DNA of 22,344 nucleotides, from contig JBBRWW010000042.1 of assembly GCA_038248955.1 (NCBI GenBank), positions 1 to 22,344 of the forward strand. Direction: 5' to 3'. Origin of the DNA: Lysobacter_K sp038248955 (GTDB taxonomy: Bacteria; Pseudomonadota; Gammaproteobacteria; Xanthomonadales; Xanthomonadaceae). Below the pieces are notes generated by a model that ran no database searches, was not told where the DNA came from, and saw only the letters and a list, made by a program, of their open reading frames with translations. Positions 7,517 to 14,630 of this stretch are shown here, in pieces. The position numbers were made by a program, and so were the translations under genes. The first letter of the stretch is position 1; each line of letters opens with the position of its first letter.

Positions 7517-8548
7517 CTAGGCCAAGGCGACGAAGCCGGCTTCGATCGCCGAACGGTCGGCGTGGTACGACGAGCGCACCAGCGGGCCGGAGGCGACATG
7601 CTGGAAGCCCAGCGCCATGCCGAAGTCCTCGAGCTGCTTGAACTCGTCCGGGGTCCAGTAGCGCATCACCGGGTGATGGTGCGCGGTCGGCTGCAGGTAC
7701 TGGCCAATGGTGATCATATCGACGTCATGCGCGCGCAGGTCGCGCAGCGTCTGCTGCACCTGCGCCATGGTCTCGCCCAGGCCCAGCATGACCCCGGACT
7801 TGCTGGCGACCTGCGGGTGCTGCGCCTTGAACTTCTGCAGCAGGGTCAGCGACCACTGGTAGTCGGCGCCCGGGCGCACGTTGGGGTAGAGGTCCGGCAC
7901 CGTCTCGACGTTATGGTTGAACACGTCGGGCGGGTTGCTCGCGAGGATCTCCAGCGCGCGTTCCATGCGGCCCTTGCCGCGGAAGTCGGGGGTGAGGATC
8001 TCGATCCTGGTGTTTGGACTGTGCTCGCGGATGGCGGCGATGCAGTCGGTGAAATGCTGGGCGCCGCCATCGCGCAGGTCGTCGCGGTCGACGCTGGTCA
8101 CCACCACGTACTTCAGGCCCATGTCGGCGACGGTCTGCGCCAGGGTCAGCGGCTCGGAGGCATCGGGCGGCTTCGGCCTGCCGTGGGCGACGTCGCAGAA
8201 GCTGCAGCGGCGCGTGCAGACCTCGCCGAGGATCATGAACGTCGCGGTGCCATGGCTGAAGCACTCGTGGATGTTCGGGCAACTGGCTTCTTCGCAGACC
8301 GTGACCAGGCGGTTTTCGCGCAGCTTGGCCTTCAGCAGCGCGACCGAGTTGCCCGACGGGATCCGCACCCGGATCCACGACGGTTTGCGCAGCACCGGCG
8401 CGTCGGCGAACTGCACCGGCGAGCGGTTGATCTTGTCGCCGCCGAGTTGCTTCACCCCGGGCTGCAACGGTGCCGGCGGCGCGACCTGCTCCAACCCCTG
8501 GCTGGTCACCACGGTGAGCGGGATGGACTTGCTGGCGGACTCGGTCAT
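7517..8548 (-). CDS. lipA: Lipoyl synthase (radical SAM)
   Basis: LipA inserts two sulfur atoms into protein-bound octanoyl groups to make lipoyl cofactor on pyruvate and 2-oxoglutarate dehydrogenases and the glycine cleavage system. The 343-residue protein has both iron-sulfur motifs: the auxiliary CX4CX5C (C85, C90, C96 in VCEEASCPNIHEC) and the radical-SAM CX3CX2C (C111, C115, C118 in CTRRCSFC). The conserved C-terminal RSSY (325-328) supplies the serine ligand of the auxiliary cluster. The ATG at 8548 has a good upstream AGGAAA. The N-terminal about 45 residues are poorly conserved in general. The gene is downstream of lipB on the same strand, the usual pairing, but with a 250-nt spacer. 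Confidence 0.97.
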   Translation of the reverse strand: MTESASKSIPLTVVTSQGLEQVAPPAPLQPGVKQLGGDKINRSPVQFADAPVLRKPSWIRVRIPSGNSVALLKAKLRENRLVTVCEEASCPNIHECFSHGTATFMILGEVCTRRCSFCDVAHGRPKPPDASEPLTLAQTVADMGLKYVVVTSVDRDDLRDGGAQHFTDCIAAIREHSPNTRIEILTPDFRGKGRMERALEILASNPPDVFNHNVETVPDLYPNVRPGADYQWSLTLLQKFKAQHPQVASKSGVMLGLGETMAQVQQTLRDLRAHDVDMITIGQYLQPTAHHHPVMRYWTPDEFKQLEDFGMALGFQHVASGPLVRSSYHADRSAIEAGFVALA

Positions 8549-8798
8549 GGTTTCCTGGCGAACTCTGGGTTTTTGCGACCCCTCCCGGTCACGGAAGAGG
8601 GCGGGACTGCGGGCACGCGGTACAGGATTGCGGCGAACGCCGCGGGGCGATGCGCACTCGTCCGCGCTTCGGGACCAATCGCCGTCACTTCCGTCCAGCC
8701 CTCGCTCGGGTCGGCGACGCTGCAGACCGGCGTCCTGCCGTCTTGCTGCCGCGATCGATCGGCTGCGGCACCCGTCCTGCCACCGCTTGCGGGGGCCA
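8549..8798. other. Spacer between lipB and lipA
   Basis: This 250-nt interval separates two genes that are often adjacent. A minus-strand open frame runs through it antisense-shifted to lipB, but it has no domain and I treat it as a shadow. An imperfect hairpin (CCCCTCCCG then CGGAAGAGGG, about 8579-8600) resembles the CCCTCTCCC/GGGAGAGGG intergenic repeats common in xanthomonad genomes. I could not identify a promoter for lipA. Confidence 0.35.
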
Positions 8799-9545
8799 TC
8801 AGGTCGCCGCGAGGGCCGGCGGCGGGGCCGGTTGGACCGTCAGGCCGAACTGGCGCGCGAGCTGTTGCACCAGCGCCGGCTTCACCGCATCCAGCCCCGA
8901 CGGGCCGCCCAAGTCTAGCACCGAGGTCACCTGCAGCCCGGCGAAACCACAGGGATTGATACGCTGGTAAGGCGACAGGTCCATGGCGATATTGAAGGCC
9001 AGGCCGTGGAACGTGCACCCGCGGCGGACCCGGATGCCCAGCGCCATCACCTTGGCGCCATTGACGTAGACGCCCGGTGCGCCCTCGCAGCGCGCCGCCG
9101 TGATGTTCCAGTCGCCGAGCGTATCGATCACGGCCTGCTCGATGCGGTCGACGTACTCGCGTACCCCGACCTTGAGCCGCCGCAGGTCCAGCAACGGATA
9201 CAGCACCAACTGGCCGGGTCCGTGGTAGGTCACCTGGCCGCCACGATCGACGTGGATGACCGGGATGTCGCCTGCCATCAGCACGTGCTCGGGCTTGCCG
9301 GCCTGGCCGAGGGTGAACACCGGATCGTGTTCGACCAGCCACAACTCGTCGGACGTGGACTCTGTGCGCGTATCGGTGAACGCCTGCATCGCGCGCCAGA
9401 CGGGTTCGTAGGGTTGGCGGCCGAGGTCGCGCAACAGTGCGGGCAACCGCGTCGCGGGCGGCATCGCATCGCCGGCCCGGTTTGACTCCCCCTCGGGTGG
9501 TACGGCGCCGGCAACAGCCGCCGCGGCCGGGATCACAGCGTCCAC
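8799..9545 (-). CDS. lipB: Octanoyl-[acyl-carrier-protein]:protein octanoyltransferase LipB
   Basis: LipB moves octanoate from acyl-ACP to the lysine of lipoyl domains, the step before LipA. The 248-residue frame contains the substrate-binding RGGQVTYHGPGQ (101-112), the lysine K165 in NGAKVMALG and the catalytic cysteine C199 in RINPCGF. The 34-residue K-to-C spacing equals that of E. coli LipB (K135/C169). The start is uncertain. The GTG at 9545 has GGAAG just upstream and overlaps the end of ybeD by 13 nt. An in-frame ATG at 9464 would give 221 residues and remove a poorly conserved Ala-rich leader. I prefer the GTG because the resulting MDAV N-terminus resembles my recollection of LipB annotated in related genomes, but the shorter form would still be complete. 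Confidence 0.93.
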   Translation of the reverse strand: MDAVIPAAAAVAGAVPPEGESNRAGDAMPPATRLPALLRDLGRQPYEPVWRAMQAFTDTRTESTSDELWLVEHDPVFTLGQAGKPEHVLMAGDIPVIHVDRGGQVTYHGPGQLVLYPLLDLRRLKVGVREYVDRIEQAVIDTLGDWNITAARCEGAPGVYVNGAKVMALGIRVRRGCTFHGLAFNIAMDLSPYQRINPCGFAGLQVTSVLDLGGPSGLDAVKPALVQQLARQFGLTVQPAPPPALAAT

Positions 9546-9811
9546 CTCACTTCCGGATGGTCGCGCAGCACCTGGTGCGCCAGGTCGTACTGCTCGCGGC
9601 TATCGGCGCGGAAACCAATGCGCACCGACACGTACTTGCCGTTGGAGGAGTGCTTCCACTGCACGGTTTCGCTCTGCACGTCGATACCGGCGTCGCTGAG
9701 CAGTTGCGGCAGCACGCGCTCGAGGCCGGAGTCGGCCGGCCCCAAGGCACTGAGCTCGAACGTGCCGGGGAACTGGAAGCCGTGGTCGGGGTTGTCGGAT
9801 TGGATGTCCAT
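9533..9811 (-). CDS. ybeD: DUF493 (YbeD-family) protein
   Basis: A 92-residue small cytoplasmic protein matching the DUF493/YbeD family in length and pattern. It has the opening FQFPGTFELSALG and the closing YVSVRIGFRADSREQYDLAHQVLRDHP-type segment of an ACT-like fold (about 60-88). E. coli ybeD sits between dacA and lipB, and the gene directly precedes lipB here too. Its biochemical function is not established, and a regulatory role is suggested only by the fold. The ATG at 9811 is preferred over the frame opening at 9901 because the extra 30 residues do not fit the family length of about 90. Its stop lies 13 nt inside lipB if lipB starts at the GTG. Confidence 0.88.
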   Translation of the reverse strand: MDIQSDNPDHGFQFPGTFELSALGPADSGLERVLPQLLSDAGIDVQSETVQWKHSSNGKYVSVRIGFRADSREQYDLAHQVLRDHPEVRWTL

Positions 9812-9870
9812 CCCCGGATTATGGGTGCGGCCGGCAGCCAACCCAAGCGCCATCGCCCGGCAACAAGGCG

Positions 9871-9888
9871 CCGGCACGGCCGTGCCGG
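9871..9888. repeat. Perfect 18-nt palindrome in a divergent intergenic region
   Basis: CCGGCACGG at 9871-9879 is followed immediately by its complement CCGTGCCGG at 9880-9888. It lies in the 196-nt space between the start of ybeD (minus) and the start of the 87-residue gene (plus). A dimeric regulator site is possible. An AT-rich TCTAAT at about 9904-9909 on the plus strand could be a -10 box, but no good -35 is at the right distance. Confidence 0.4.
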
Positions 9889-10007
9889 ACGCGGGATGCA
9901 TGGTCTAATTGGCCGATCCGGACGCACCCCGCCCGCATTCGCCGCCATCCCGGAGGCGAGGCACAGGTGGTGGTGGCACGTTCGATGGACCACGAGGTTG
10001 ATTTCCC

Positions 10008-10271
10008 ATGGCGATGTCCGAAACCGATATCCAGAAAGGCTGGATCTATCGCACCAGCAACAACCAGGAGCGGCTGGTGCTGGGCTGGGACCGCGACGGC
10101 CGCGTCGTCTATACGTCCAAGGGCCGCAACGAGGCCGCGCCTTTCCTGAATTGCCATGTGCGCGTCACCGCGAAGCGCTTCGCGCAGCGCGCGATCGGCA
10201 AGCTCGGGCAGGTCGACGACCTGCGGCCGTACATCGTCGCGAACAAGGCCACGACGGTGGTCGTGCGCTGA
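10008..10271 (+). CDS. Small protein of unknown function (87 aa)
   Basis: I do not recognise this protein. It is basic, has no membrane segment or signal peptide, and reads as a compact fold: GWIYRTSNNQERLVLGWDRDGRVVYTSKG (residues 11-39) looks like a series of short beta strands, followed by a basic helix (about 52-63, VTAKRFAQRAIGK). Two close ATGs are possible (10008 and 10014). GAGG at 9994-9997 is rather far from the first and better counted as weak support. Codon use is G/C-ending like the neighbours. It is transcribed against the flanking minus-strand genes and is followed 24 nt later by the 67-residue membrane protein, so the two probably form a small operon. The pattern of a tryptophan-rich N-terminal beta unit could suit a small nucleic-acid-binding protein, but this is a guess. 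Confidence 0.72.
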   Translation: MAMSETDIQKGWIYRTSNNQERLVLGWDRDGRVVYTSKGRNEAAPFLNCHVRVTAKRFAQRAIGKLGQVDDLRPYIVANKATTVVVR

Positions 10272-10295
10272 GACAGGCGCCGGAGGCACGCACAG

Positions 10296-10499
10296 GTGGA
10301 CCAGGCAACGCTGTGGTGGGGACTGCTGTTCGGCTCGGTCGGACTGGGCTTTTTCATGTACGGAAAACGCCAGCAGGCGCCAGTGCCGTTGCTGTGCGGG
10401 CTGGGGCTGATGCTGTTTCCGTACTTCGTCTCCAACGCCTGGATCCTGGTGCTCGTCGGCGGCAGCCTGATGGCCCTGCCGTACTTCCTGCGCCGCTGA
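10296..10499 (+). CDS. Small integral membrane protein (67 aa)
   Basis: A 67-residue, strongly hydrophobic protein with one N-terminal helix (about 5-22, LWWGLLFGSVGLGFFMYG), a short basic loop KRQQ, and one or two further helices (about 28-64) ending in LRR. The GTG start at 10296 is well supported by GGAGG (10282-10286) nine bases upstream. I cannot assign a function. Positive residues at the loop and the C-terminus suggest both face the cytoplasm. It lies 24 nt after the 87-residue gene, in the same orientation, which suggests cotranscription. The frame is open with normal G/C-ending codons and no overlap with a better candidate, so I take it as real. Confidence 0.78.
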   Translation: MDQATLWWGLLFGSVGLGFFMYGKRQQAPVPLLCGLGLMLFPYFVSNAWILVLVGGSLMALPYFLRR

Positions 10500-10525
10500 A
10501 TCGCCAACCTGCACCGCCACCGGCC

Positions 10526-10561
10526 GATGGCAAAGGCCGGCTTTCGCCGGCCCTTGCCATC
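10526..10561. terminator. Bidirectional hairpin between convergent genes
   Basis: GATGGCAA (10526-10533) pairs with TTGCCATC (10554-10561), and GGCCGGC (10535-10541) pairs with GCCGGCC (10546-10552), with one A/C mismatch and a TTTC loop. The stem of about 15 pairs sits between the stop of the 67-residue gene (plus) and the stop of dacC (minus), where a shared terminator is expected. No T-run follows on either side, so efficiency is uncertain. Confidence 0.6.
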
Positions 10562-10603
10562 CACCGCACTGCGCGGCACGCCGCGCTCAATCCGGCGTCG
10601 GGA

Positions 10604-11821
10604 TCAGCCCTGCCACCACATCAGCAGCTCGTGCCAGAGGCGCTTGAAGAAGCCGCCCGGCTCGATCGCCGCCAGCGCCACCAGCGGCCGCTCCAGGACT
10701 ACCTTGCCATCAAGCATCACCTTCACGGTGCCGACCTTCTGGCCCTTGGCGATCGGCGCGACGAGGGTCTTGGGCACGTCAATCATGGGCTTGAGGCGGT
10801 CGTACTTGCCGCGCGGCACGGTGACCAGCATCGGCTCGGTCACGCCCAACTGGACCTCGTCGATGGCGCCCTTCCATACCTTCTGGCGGGCGACGGTCTT
10901 GCCGGCGTCGTAGAGCCTGTGGGTTTCATAGAAGCGGAAACCCCAGTTGAGCAGCGCCTGGGCATCAACCGCGCGCTGGTTCTCGCTGCTGGAACCCATC
11001 ACCACCGAAATCAGGCGCTGGTCGCCGCGCAGGGCTGACGCCATCAGGCAATATCCGGCGCTGGAGGTGTGGCCGGTCTTGATGCCGTCGACGGTGGAGT
11101 CGCGCCACAGCAGCAGGTTGCGGTTGGGCTGGGTGATCGGCCCGACCGTGAATTGCTTGATCTTGTTGTACGAGTACGCAACCGGGTAGTCGCGAATCAG
11201 CGCGCGGCCGAGCAAAGCCAGGTCGTGGGCGCTGGACACGTGGCCCTCGGCCGGCAAGCCGTGCGGGTTCACGAAGTGCGAGTTCTTCATGCCGATGCGC
11301 TTGGCATACAGGTTCATGAGCGAGGCGAACGCGTCCGTGCTGCCAGCCACGTGCTCGGCCAGCGCGATCGCGGCGTCGTTACCCGATTGCACCACCATGC
11401 CCTTTTCCATTTCCAGCAGCGGCGCGGTCTTGTTGACCGCGAATCCCGAGTAGCTGCCGTCCGTGCCGGCACCGCCTTGGCGCCAGGCGTTCTCGGTCAT
11501 CATCACCTGGTCGGTGCCCTTGATCTTGCCGCCCGCCATCTCGGCCGCGATCACATAGCTGGTCATGACCTTGGTGATGCTGGCCGGTTCCAGCGGCATG
11601 TCGGCATTCTCGCCGGCCAGGACGTTGCCGCTGGCGGCATCCAGCAACACCCAGGCCTTGGCATTGATCGCCGGCGGCGGTGGTACCGGCAGGTCGGCGC
11701 TGAGCGGTCGCTCGACCGGCGTGGCAGGCGTCGGCGCGGGCGTTTGGGCGACGGCGAGACCCACCGCGAAAGTGGTCAATGCCGCGAGGGTGACGGCTCT
11801 GGCAAGAGCGGGGACTTTCAT
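10604..11821 (-). CDS. dacC: D-alanyl-D-alanine carboxypeptidase (PBP5/6 family)
   Basis: A 405-residue class-C low-molecular-mass penicillin-binding protein that removes the terminal D-Ala from peptidoglycan pentapeptides in the periplasm. A signal peptide covers about 1-25, ending in AVAQ. A Pro/Thr-rich stretch (28-51) precedes the S11 peptidase domain. Catalytic motifs are SITK (81-84), SGN (146-148) and KTG (248-250). A PBP5-type C-terminal beta domain (about 290-380) and a final amphipathic helix GGFFKRLWHELLMWWQG (389-405) anchor it to the inner membrane. A GGAG lies about 12 nt before the ATG. It is the last gene of the elongation cluster and follows rlpA as dacA does in E. coli. The symbol dacC reflects usual naming. 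dacA would be equally defensible. Confidence 0.95.
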   Translation of the reverse strand: MKVPALARAVTLAALTTFAVGLAVAQTPAPTPATPVERPLSADLPVPPPPAINAKAWVLLDAASGNVLAGENADMPLEPASITKVMTSYVIAAEMAGGKIKGTDQVMMTENAWRQGGAGTDGSYSGFAVNKTAPLLEMEKGMVVQSGNDAAIALAEHVAGSTDAFASLMNLYAKRIGMKNSHFVNPHGLPAEGHVSSAHDLALLGRALIRDYPVAYSYNKIKQFTVGPITQPNRNLLLWRDSTVDGIKTGHTSSAGYCLMASALRGDQRLISVVMGSSSENQRAVDAQALLNWGFRFYETHRLYDAGKTVARQKVWKGAIDEVQLGVTEPMLVTVPRGKYDRLKPMIDVPKTLVAPIAKGQKVGTVKVMLDGKVVLERPLVALAAIEPGGFFKRLWHELLMWWQG

Positions 11822-11866
11822 CGTTTCAACTACTCCGGTGACCGGCGCGGGGCCGGCAACATGGAC

Positions 11867-11884
11867 CGTCTTCCTGGGAAGACG
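11867..11884. repeat. Inverted repeat in the rlpA-dacC spacer
   Basis: CGTCTTCC (11867-11874) and GGAAGACG (11877-11884) form perfect 8-nt arms around TG, 45 nt upstream of the dacC start. No T-run follows in the minus direction. It may be an intercistronic stem or a regulator site. Confidence 0.4.
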
Positions 11885-11899
11885 AAGGGTTCAAGCTGG

Positions 11900-11932
11900 T
11901 TCAATCAAGCCCGCAATCAAGCTTGTTCAATC
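11900..11932. repeat. Short direct repeats after rlpA
   Basis: CAATCAAGC occurs twice with 12-nt spacing (11902-11910 and 11914-11922), and the block is bracketed by two copies of TTCAATC (11900-11906 and 11926-11932). It lies just past the rlpA stop and is locally AT-rich compared with the rest of the window. Confidence 0.4.
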
Positions 11933-11939
11933 CAACACG

Positions 11940-13370
11940 TTAGTCGCGCACCCGTTGCGGCTGGCCGAAGCCCAGACCGGCGATGCGGGCCGCAAGTTCC
12001 GGCGCATTGACGGCGTCAAGCGGGCCGACGCGCAGCCGCCAGACCTTTTGGCCATTCGCGTTCGCATCATTGAGGCGAGCGCCGTCGATGCCGGCGCCGC
12101 GCAGCATGGCCAGCGCGCGATCGGCATTGTCGCGCGCGGAAAAACTCGCGACCTGCAGGGTGATCGCGGCGATGGGCGCCGCGCCAACGAGCGTCGCGGC
12201 CATGGCCGTGGCCGCCTGCCGGGGCGCGGGAGGCGGGGCGACGACCATCGCGGCGCTGGCTTCGGTCGCGCCCGATGCGGTGCCTGGCGCGGCGGCGATG
12301 GCGGCGGTCGGATTGCCGGTGGCCACGCGCACCCGCCGCGTCCTCATCCAGGCATCGAACTCGTCGGCGTTCATCGCCTTGCCGTCCTGGCGCATGTCGA
12401 AGCGGTAGTCGTTGCCGCTGGTAACGACCGCCGATGGCGCCGGGTCGACCGACGCGATCGCGCCGGGCGCGCGAACCGCGGGTGCGTTGTGAACGCCTGC
12501 CGAGGCCGGGACAACTGCGCTGGCGGCGATCACGATCGGCTTGCCGGTGGCAATGTGCGCCCCCGGCGGCAGCCCGCTGGCCGTGACATTCGCCTTGGGG
12601 ATCGTCGCGACCAGGCGGTCGAGCCGGCTGTCCGGCATCGCCACGGGAATGGATGCAGGAGCGGTCGTTGCTGCCAAGGGAGCGGCGGCCGTGGCGGCGA
12701 ATGTCGGCTGCGCGTCGTCACCCGGGGTCAGCGCGCGCACTTCGACCCGGCCGGTGCCGCGCGGGTAGATACCGATCTTGACCGCGGCGGCGTAGCTGAG
12801 GTCCATCACCCGGCCTTCGTGGAACGGACCGCGGTCATTGACCCGCACCACCACCGACTTGCCGTTGTCGAGGTTGGTGACGCGGGCAAAACTGGGCAGC
12901 GGCAGCGTCTTGTGCGCGGCGGTGAAGGCGTACATGTCGTACACCTCGAGGTTGGACGTACGGCGGCCATGGAACTTGTTGCCGTAGTACGACGCCAGGC
13001 CCTGCTCGACGTAGCCGCGGGTGTCGTCGAGCACGCGGTATTCCTGCCCCAGTACCGCGTAGCTGCTGCGGTTGCCGACACGCGAGCGCGGTTCGGCGGT
13101 GACTTCGGGTTCGGGGATCGCGTCGACGTCCAAGATTTCAGCGGGCGTGCTGTCGGCAATGTGCGGGGCATACAGGCCGCCGGCGCGATAGTCGCCGCGC
13201 TTGCCGAGGTCCTCCTGCGCGGGCGCGTACGGAGAGACCTTCCTGCCTGCGGTCGGCGCGCCCGGCTTGCCGGCAACCGCGGCAGCCACGACCGGGGTGG
13301 GTGGCTGCTTCGGCACGCTGGCGCAGGCGGCCACGCCCGATGCGAGCAGCGCGGCCAGCAGTCGCTTCAT
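11940..13370 (-). CDS. rlpA: Septal-ring/peptidoglycan lipoprotein RlpA
   Basis: RlpA is an outer-membrane lipoprotein. In Pseudomonas aeruginosa it is a lytic transglycosylase that cuts denuded glycan strands. The 476 residues begin with a lipoprotein signal whose lipobox VAAC places the lipidated cysteine at C16. A double-psi beta-barrel domain follows (about 122-212), with GLASYYGNKFHGRRTSN (124-140), NDRGPF (178-183) and RVMDLS (187-192). H134 and E122 are candidate catalytic residues by motif. A C-terminal SPOR domain (about 402-472) binds denuded peptidoglycan. Between the two domains is an unusually long Ala/Pro/Val-rich linker of about 190 residues. The ATG overlaps the mltB stop as ATGA, so translation is coupled to a second lytic enzyme. 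The stop is TAA. Confidence 0.93.
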   Translation of the reverse strand: MKRLLAALLASGVAACASVPKQPPTPVVAAAVAGKPGAPTAGRKVSPYAPAQEDLGKRGDYRAGGLYAPHIADSTPAEILDVDAIPEPEVTAEPRSRVGNRSSYAVLGQEYRVLDDTRGYVEQGLASYYGNKFHGRRTSNLEVYDMYAFTAAHKTLPLPSFARVTNLDNGKSVVVRVNDRGPFHEGRVMDLSYAAAVKIGIYPRGTGRVEVRALTPGDDAQPTFAATAAAPLAATTAPASIPVAMPDSRLDRLVATIPKANVTASGLPPGAHIATGKPIVIAASAVVPASAGVHNAPAVRAPGAIASVDPAPSAVVTSGNDYRFDMRQDGKAMNADEFDAWMRTRRVRVATGNPTAAIAAAPGTASGATEASAAMVVAPPPAPRQAATAMAATLVGAAPIAAITLQVASFSARDNADRALAMLRGAGIDGARLNDANANGQKVWRLRVGPLDAVNAPELAARIAGLGFGQPQRVRD

Positions 13371-14557
13371 GCGCCCGGCTGTCCGGCAGGAGCGGGTGTG
13401 GGAGCGAGCCCGGGGGTGGGTTCCGCGGCCAACGGGTTCTCACGCCCGGCGATCGCCTCGGCCAGCTGGAACACCGCCATCGCGTAGTGCTTGGAGATGT
13501 TGTAGCGGGTGATCGCGTAGAAGTTGCGGAAGCCCAGCCAGTATTCCTTGCCCGCGAGGCCGTCGAGGTTGAGCAACACCGCGGTTTGCCCCACAGCGAC
13601 CGGACCGACCGGGCGGTAGCCACGCGCGGCGAGGTCGGCCAGGGTGTAGTTGGGCTCCAGCGCCTCGACCTCGAAATCCGCCGCCGACGGCGCGCGCGTC
13701 GCGCGCTGCGCGACGGGACCACCGCGCACCCAGCCACCCTTGTGGACGAAGTAGTTGGCGACCGAGGCGAACACGTCATCGAGGTTGCTGAACAGGTCGC
13801 GTTTGCCATCGCCATCGCCATCGACCGCGTATTCGCGGTAGCTCGACGGCATGAACTGGCCCCAGCCCATCGCGCCGGCGTAGCTGCCGGTGAGGGTGGT
13901 GACGTCGAAGCCGGTTTCCTTGCCGAGCGCGAACAGCTGCGCCAATTCGCCACGGAAGAAGGCCTCGCGGCGGTTCTCGCGGTCGGCCTTGGCCGGATCG
14001 CCGCTGCGCGGATAGGCGAACGCCAGCGTGTACAACGCGTCGATCACCGGGTACTTGCCGGTGTTGGCGCCGAAACTGGTCTCGACACCGATGATCGACA
14101 CGATGATCTCGGCCGGCACCCCGGTGCGCGCCTCGACGCGGGCGAGTTCGGCACGATGCTTGGCGAGGAACGCCTGGCCGCCATCGATGCGCGCCTGGGT
14201 GATGAAGATCGGCCGGTAGTCGCGCCACGGCTTGGCTTCGGCGGGGCGCGACATCGCGGTGATGATGCTGTCGCGGATTTCGGCGCGCGACAGCACCTGC
14301 TCGATGTAGGCCGGATCGATTCCGTAGGCGGCGGCGGTGTCGCGCACGAACCGCGCGCGCGCCTGCGCCAGCGGCATCGGCACGACCGGCTCGGGCAGCG
14401 CGCTGGTGCCGGGTGTGACCGGACTGACCGCGGTGCGCGACGAGGATTTTGCGGCGTCGACGCTCGAGGCCGTGGGCGGCGGCTGGGTGGCGCACGCGGC
14501 CAGCACGAGCATCAGTGCGCTGGTCGTAGCGCTGCGGGCGAGGTGGTTTTTGCTCAT
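13367..14557 (-). CDS. mltB: Membrane-bound lytic transglycosylase B
   Basis: A 396-residue lipoprotein of the MltB/SLT family that cleaves peptidoglycan glycan strands to 1,6-anhydro ends. The signal ends in the lipobox LAAC (C22). After a Ser/Thr/Pro-rich linker (23-60), the catalytic domain carries the general acid E159 in IIGVETSFG, near E. coli E162, and the family motif SYAGAMGWGQFMPSSY (225-240). It continues with an EF-hand-like DGDGDGKRD segment and a C-terminal half ending in a Pro/Ala tail. I chose the ATG at 14557 (MSKNHLARS) over the frame opening at 14707 because the lipoprotein signal begins there. There is no clear Shine-Dalgarno sequence before it. The stop overlaps the rlpA start by 4 nt. 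Confidence 0.93.
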   Translation of the reverse strand: MSKNHLARSATTSALMLVLAACATQPPPTASSVDAAKSSSRTAVSPVTPGTSALPEPVVPMPLAQARARFVRDTAAAYGIDPAYIEQVLSRAEIRDSIITAMSRPAEAKPWRDYRPIFITQARIDGGQAFLAKHRAELARVEARTGVPAEIIVSIIGVETSFGANTGKYPVIDALYTLAFAYPRSGDPAKADRENRREAFFRGELAQLFALGKETGFDVTTLTGSYAGAMGWGQFMPSSYREYAVDGDGDGKRDLFSNLDDVFASVANYFVHKGGWVRGGPVAQRATRAPSAADFEVEALEPNYTLADLAARGYRPVGPVAVGQTAVLLNLDGLAGKEYWLGFRNFYAITRYNISKHYAMAVFQLAEAIAGRENPLAAEPTPGLAPTPAPAGQPGA

Positions 14558-14563
14558 CGCGGC

Positions 14564-14592
14564 GAGGGTAACATGCGTGCCCGAGGGCCAAA
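14564..14592 (-). promoter_or_regulatory. mltB: Candidate mltB promoter close to the start codon
   Basis: On the minus strand TACCCT lies only 7 nt before the mltB ATG, preceded by a TG two bases upstream and by TTTTGG about 17 nt further up. If used, transcription would begin at or very near the ATG, giving a leaderless message. This would fit the absence of a ribosome site, but the -35 match is poor. Confidence 0.25.
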
Positions 14593-14630
14593 ACCGCGGG
14601 GGTTCGCCTGCATGAACACCCGGGCCAGGT

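Noticed and set aside
4815..7520. 901-codon plus-strand open frame opposite prc
   Set aside because: It is antisense to an unambiguous prc with catalytic residues and signal peptide. Its translation is Arg/Gln/His/Val-rich with no domain. Long antisense frames are expected in DNA with strong G/C third-position bias.
7088..8959. 623-codon plus-strand frame across the prc-lipA gap and lipA
   Set aside because: It is mostly antisense to lipA. The portion in the gap has no independent support.
8545..9342. 265-codon minus-strand frame running from inside lipB through the lipB-lipA gap
   Set aside because: Most of it is a frame-shifted reading of lipB. The part in the gap shows no domain and lacks its own start with a ribosome site.
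11565..13487. 640-codon plus-strand open frame opposite rlpA and parts of dacC and mltB
   Set aside because: It spans the boundaries of three well-supported minus-strand genes and has Gly/Arg/Ala-rich shadow composition.
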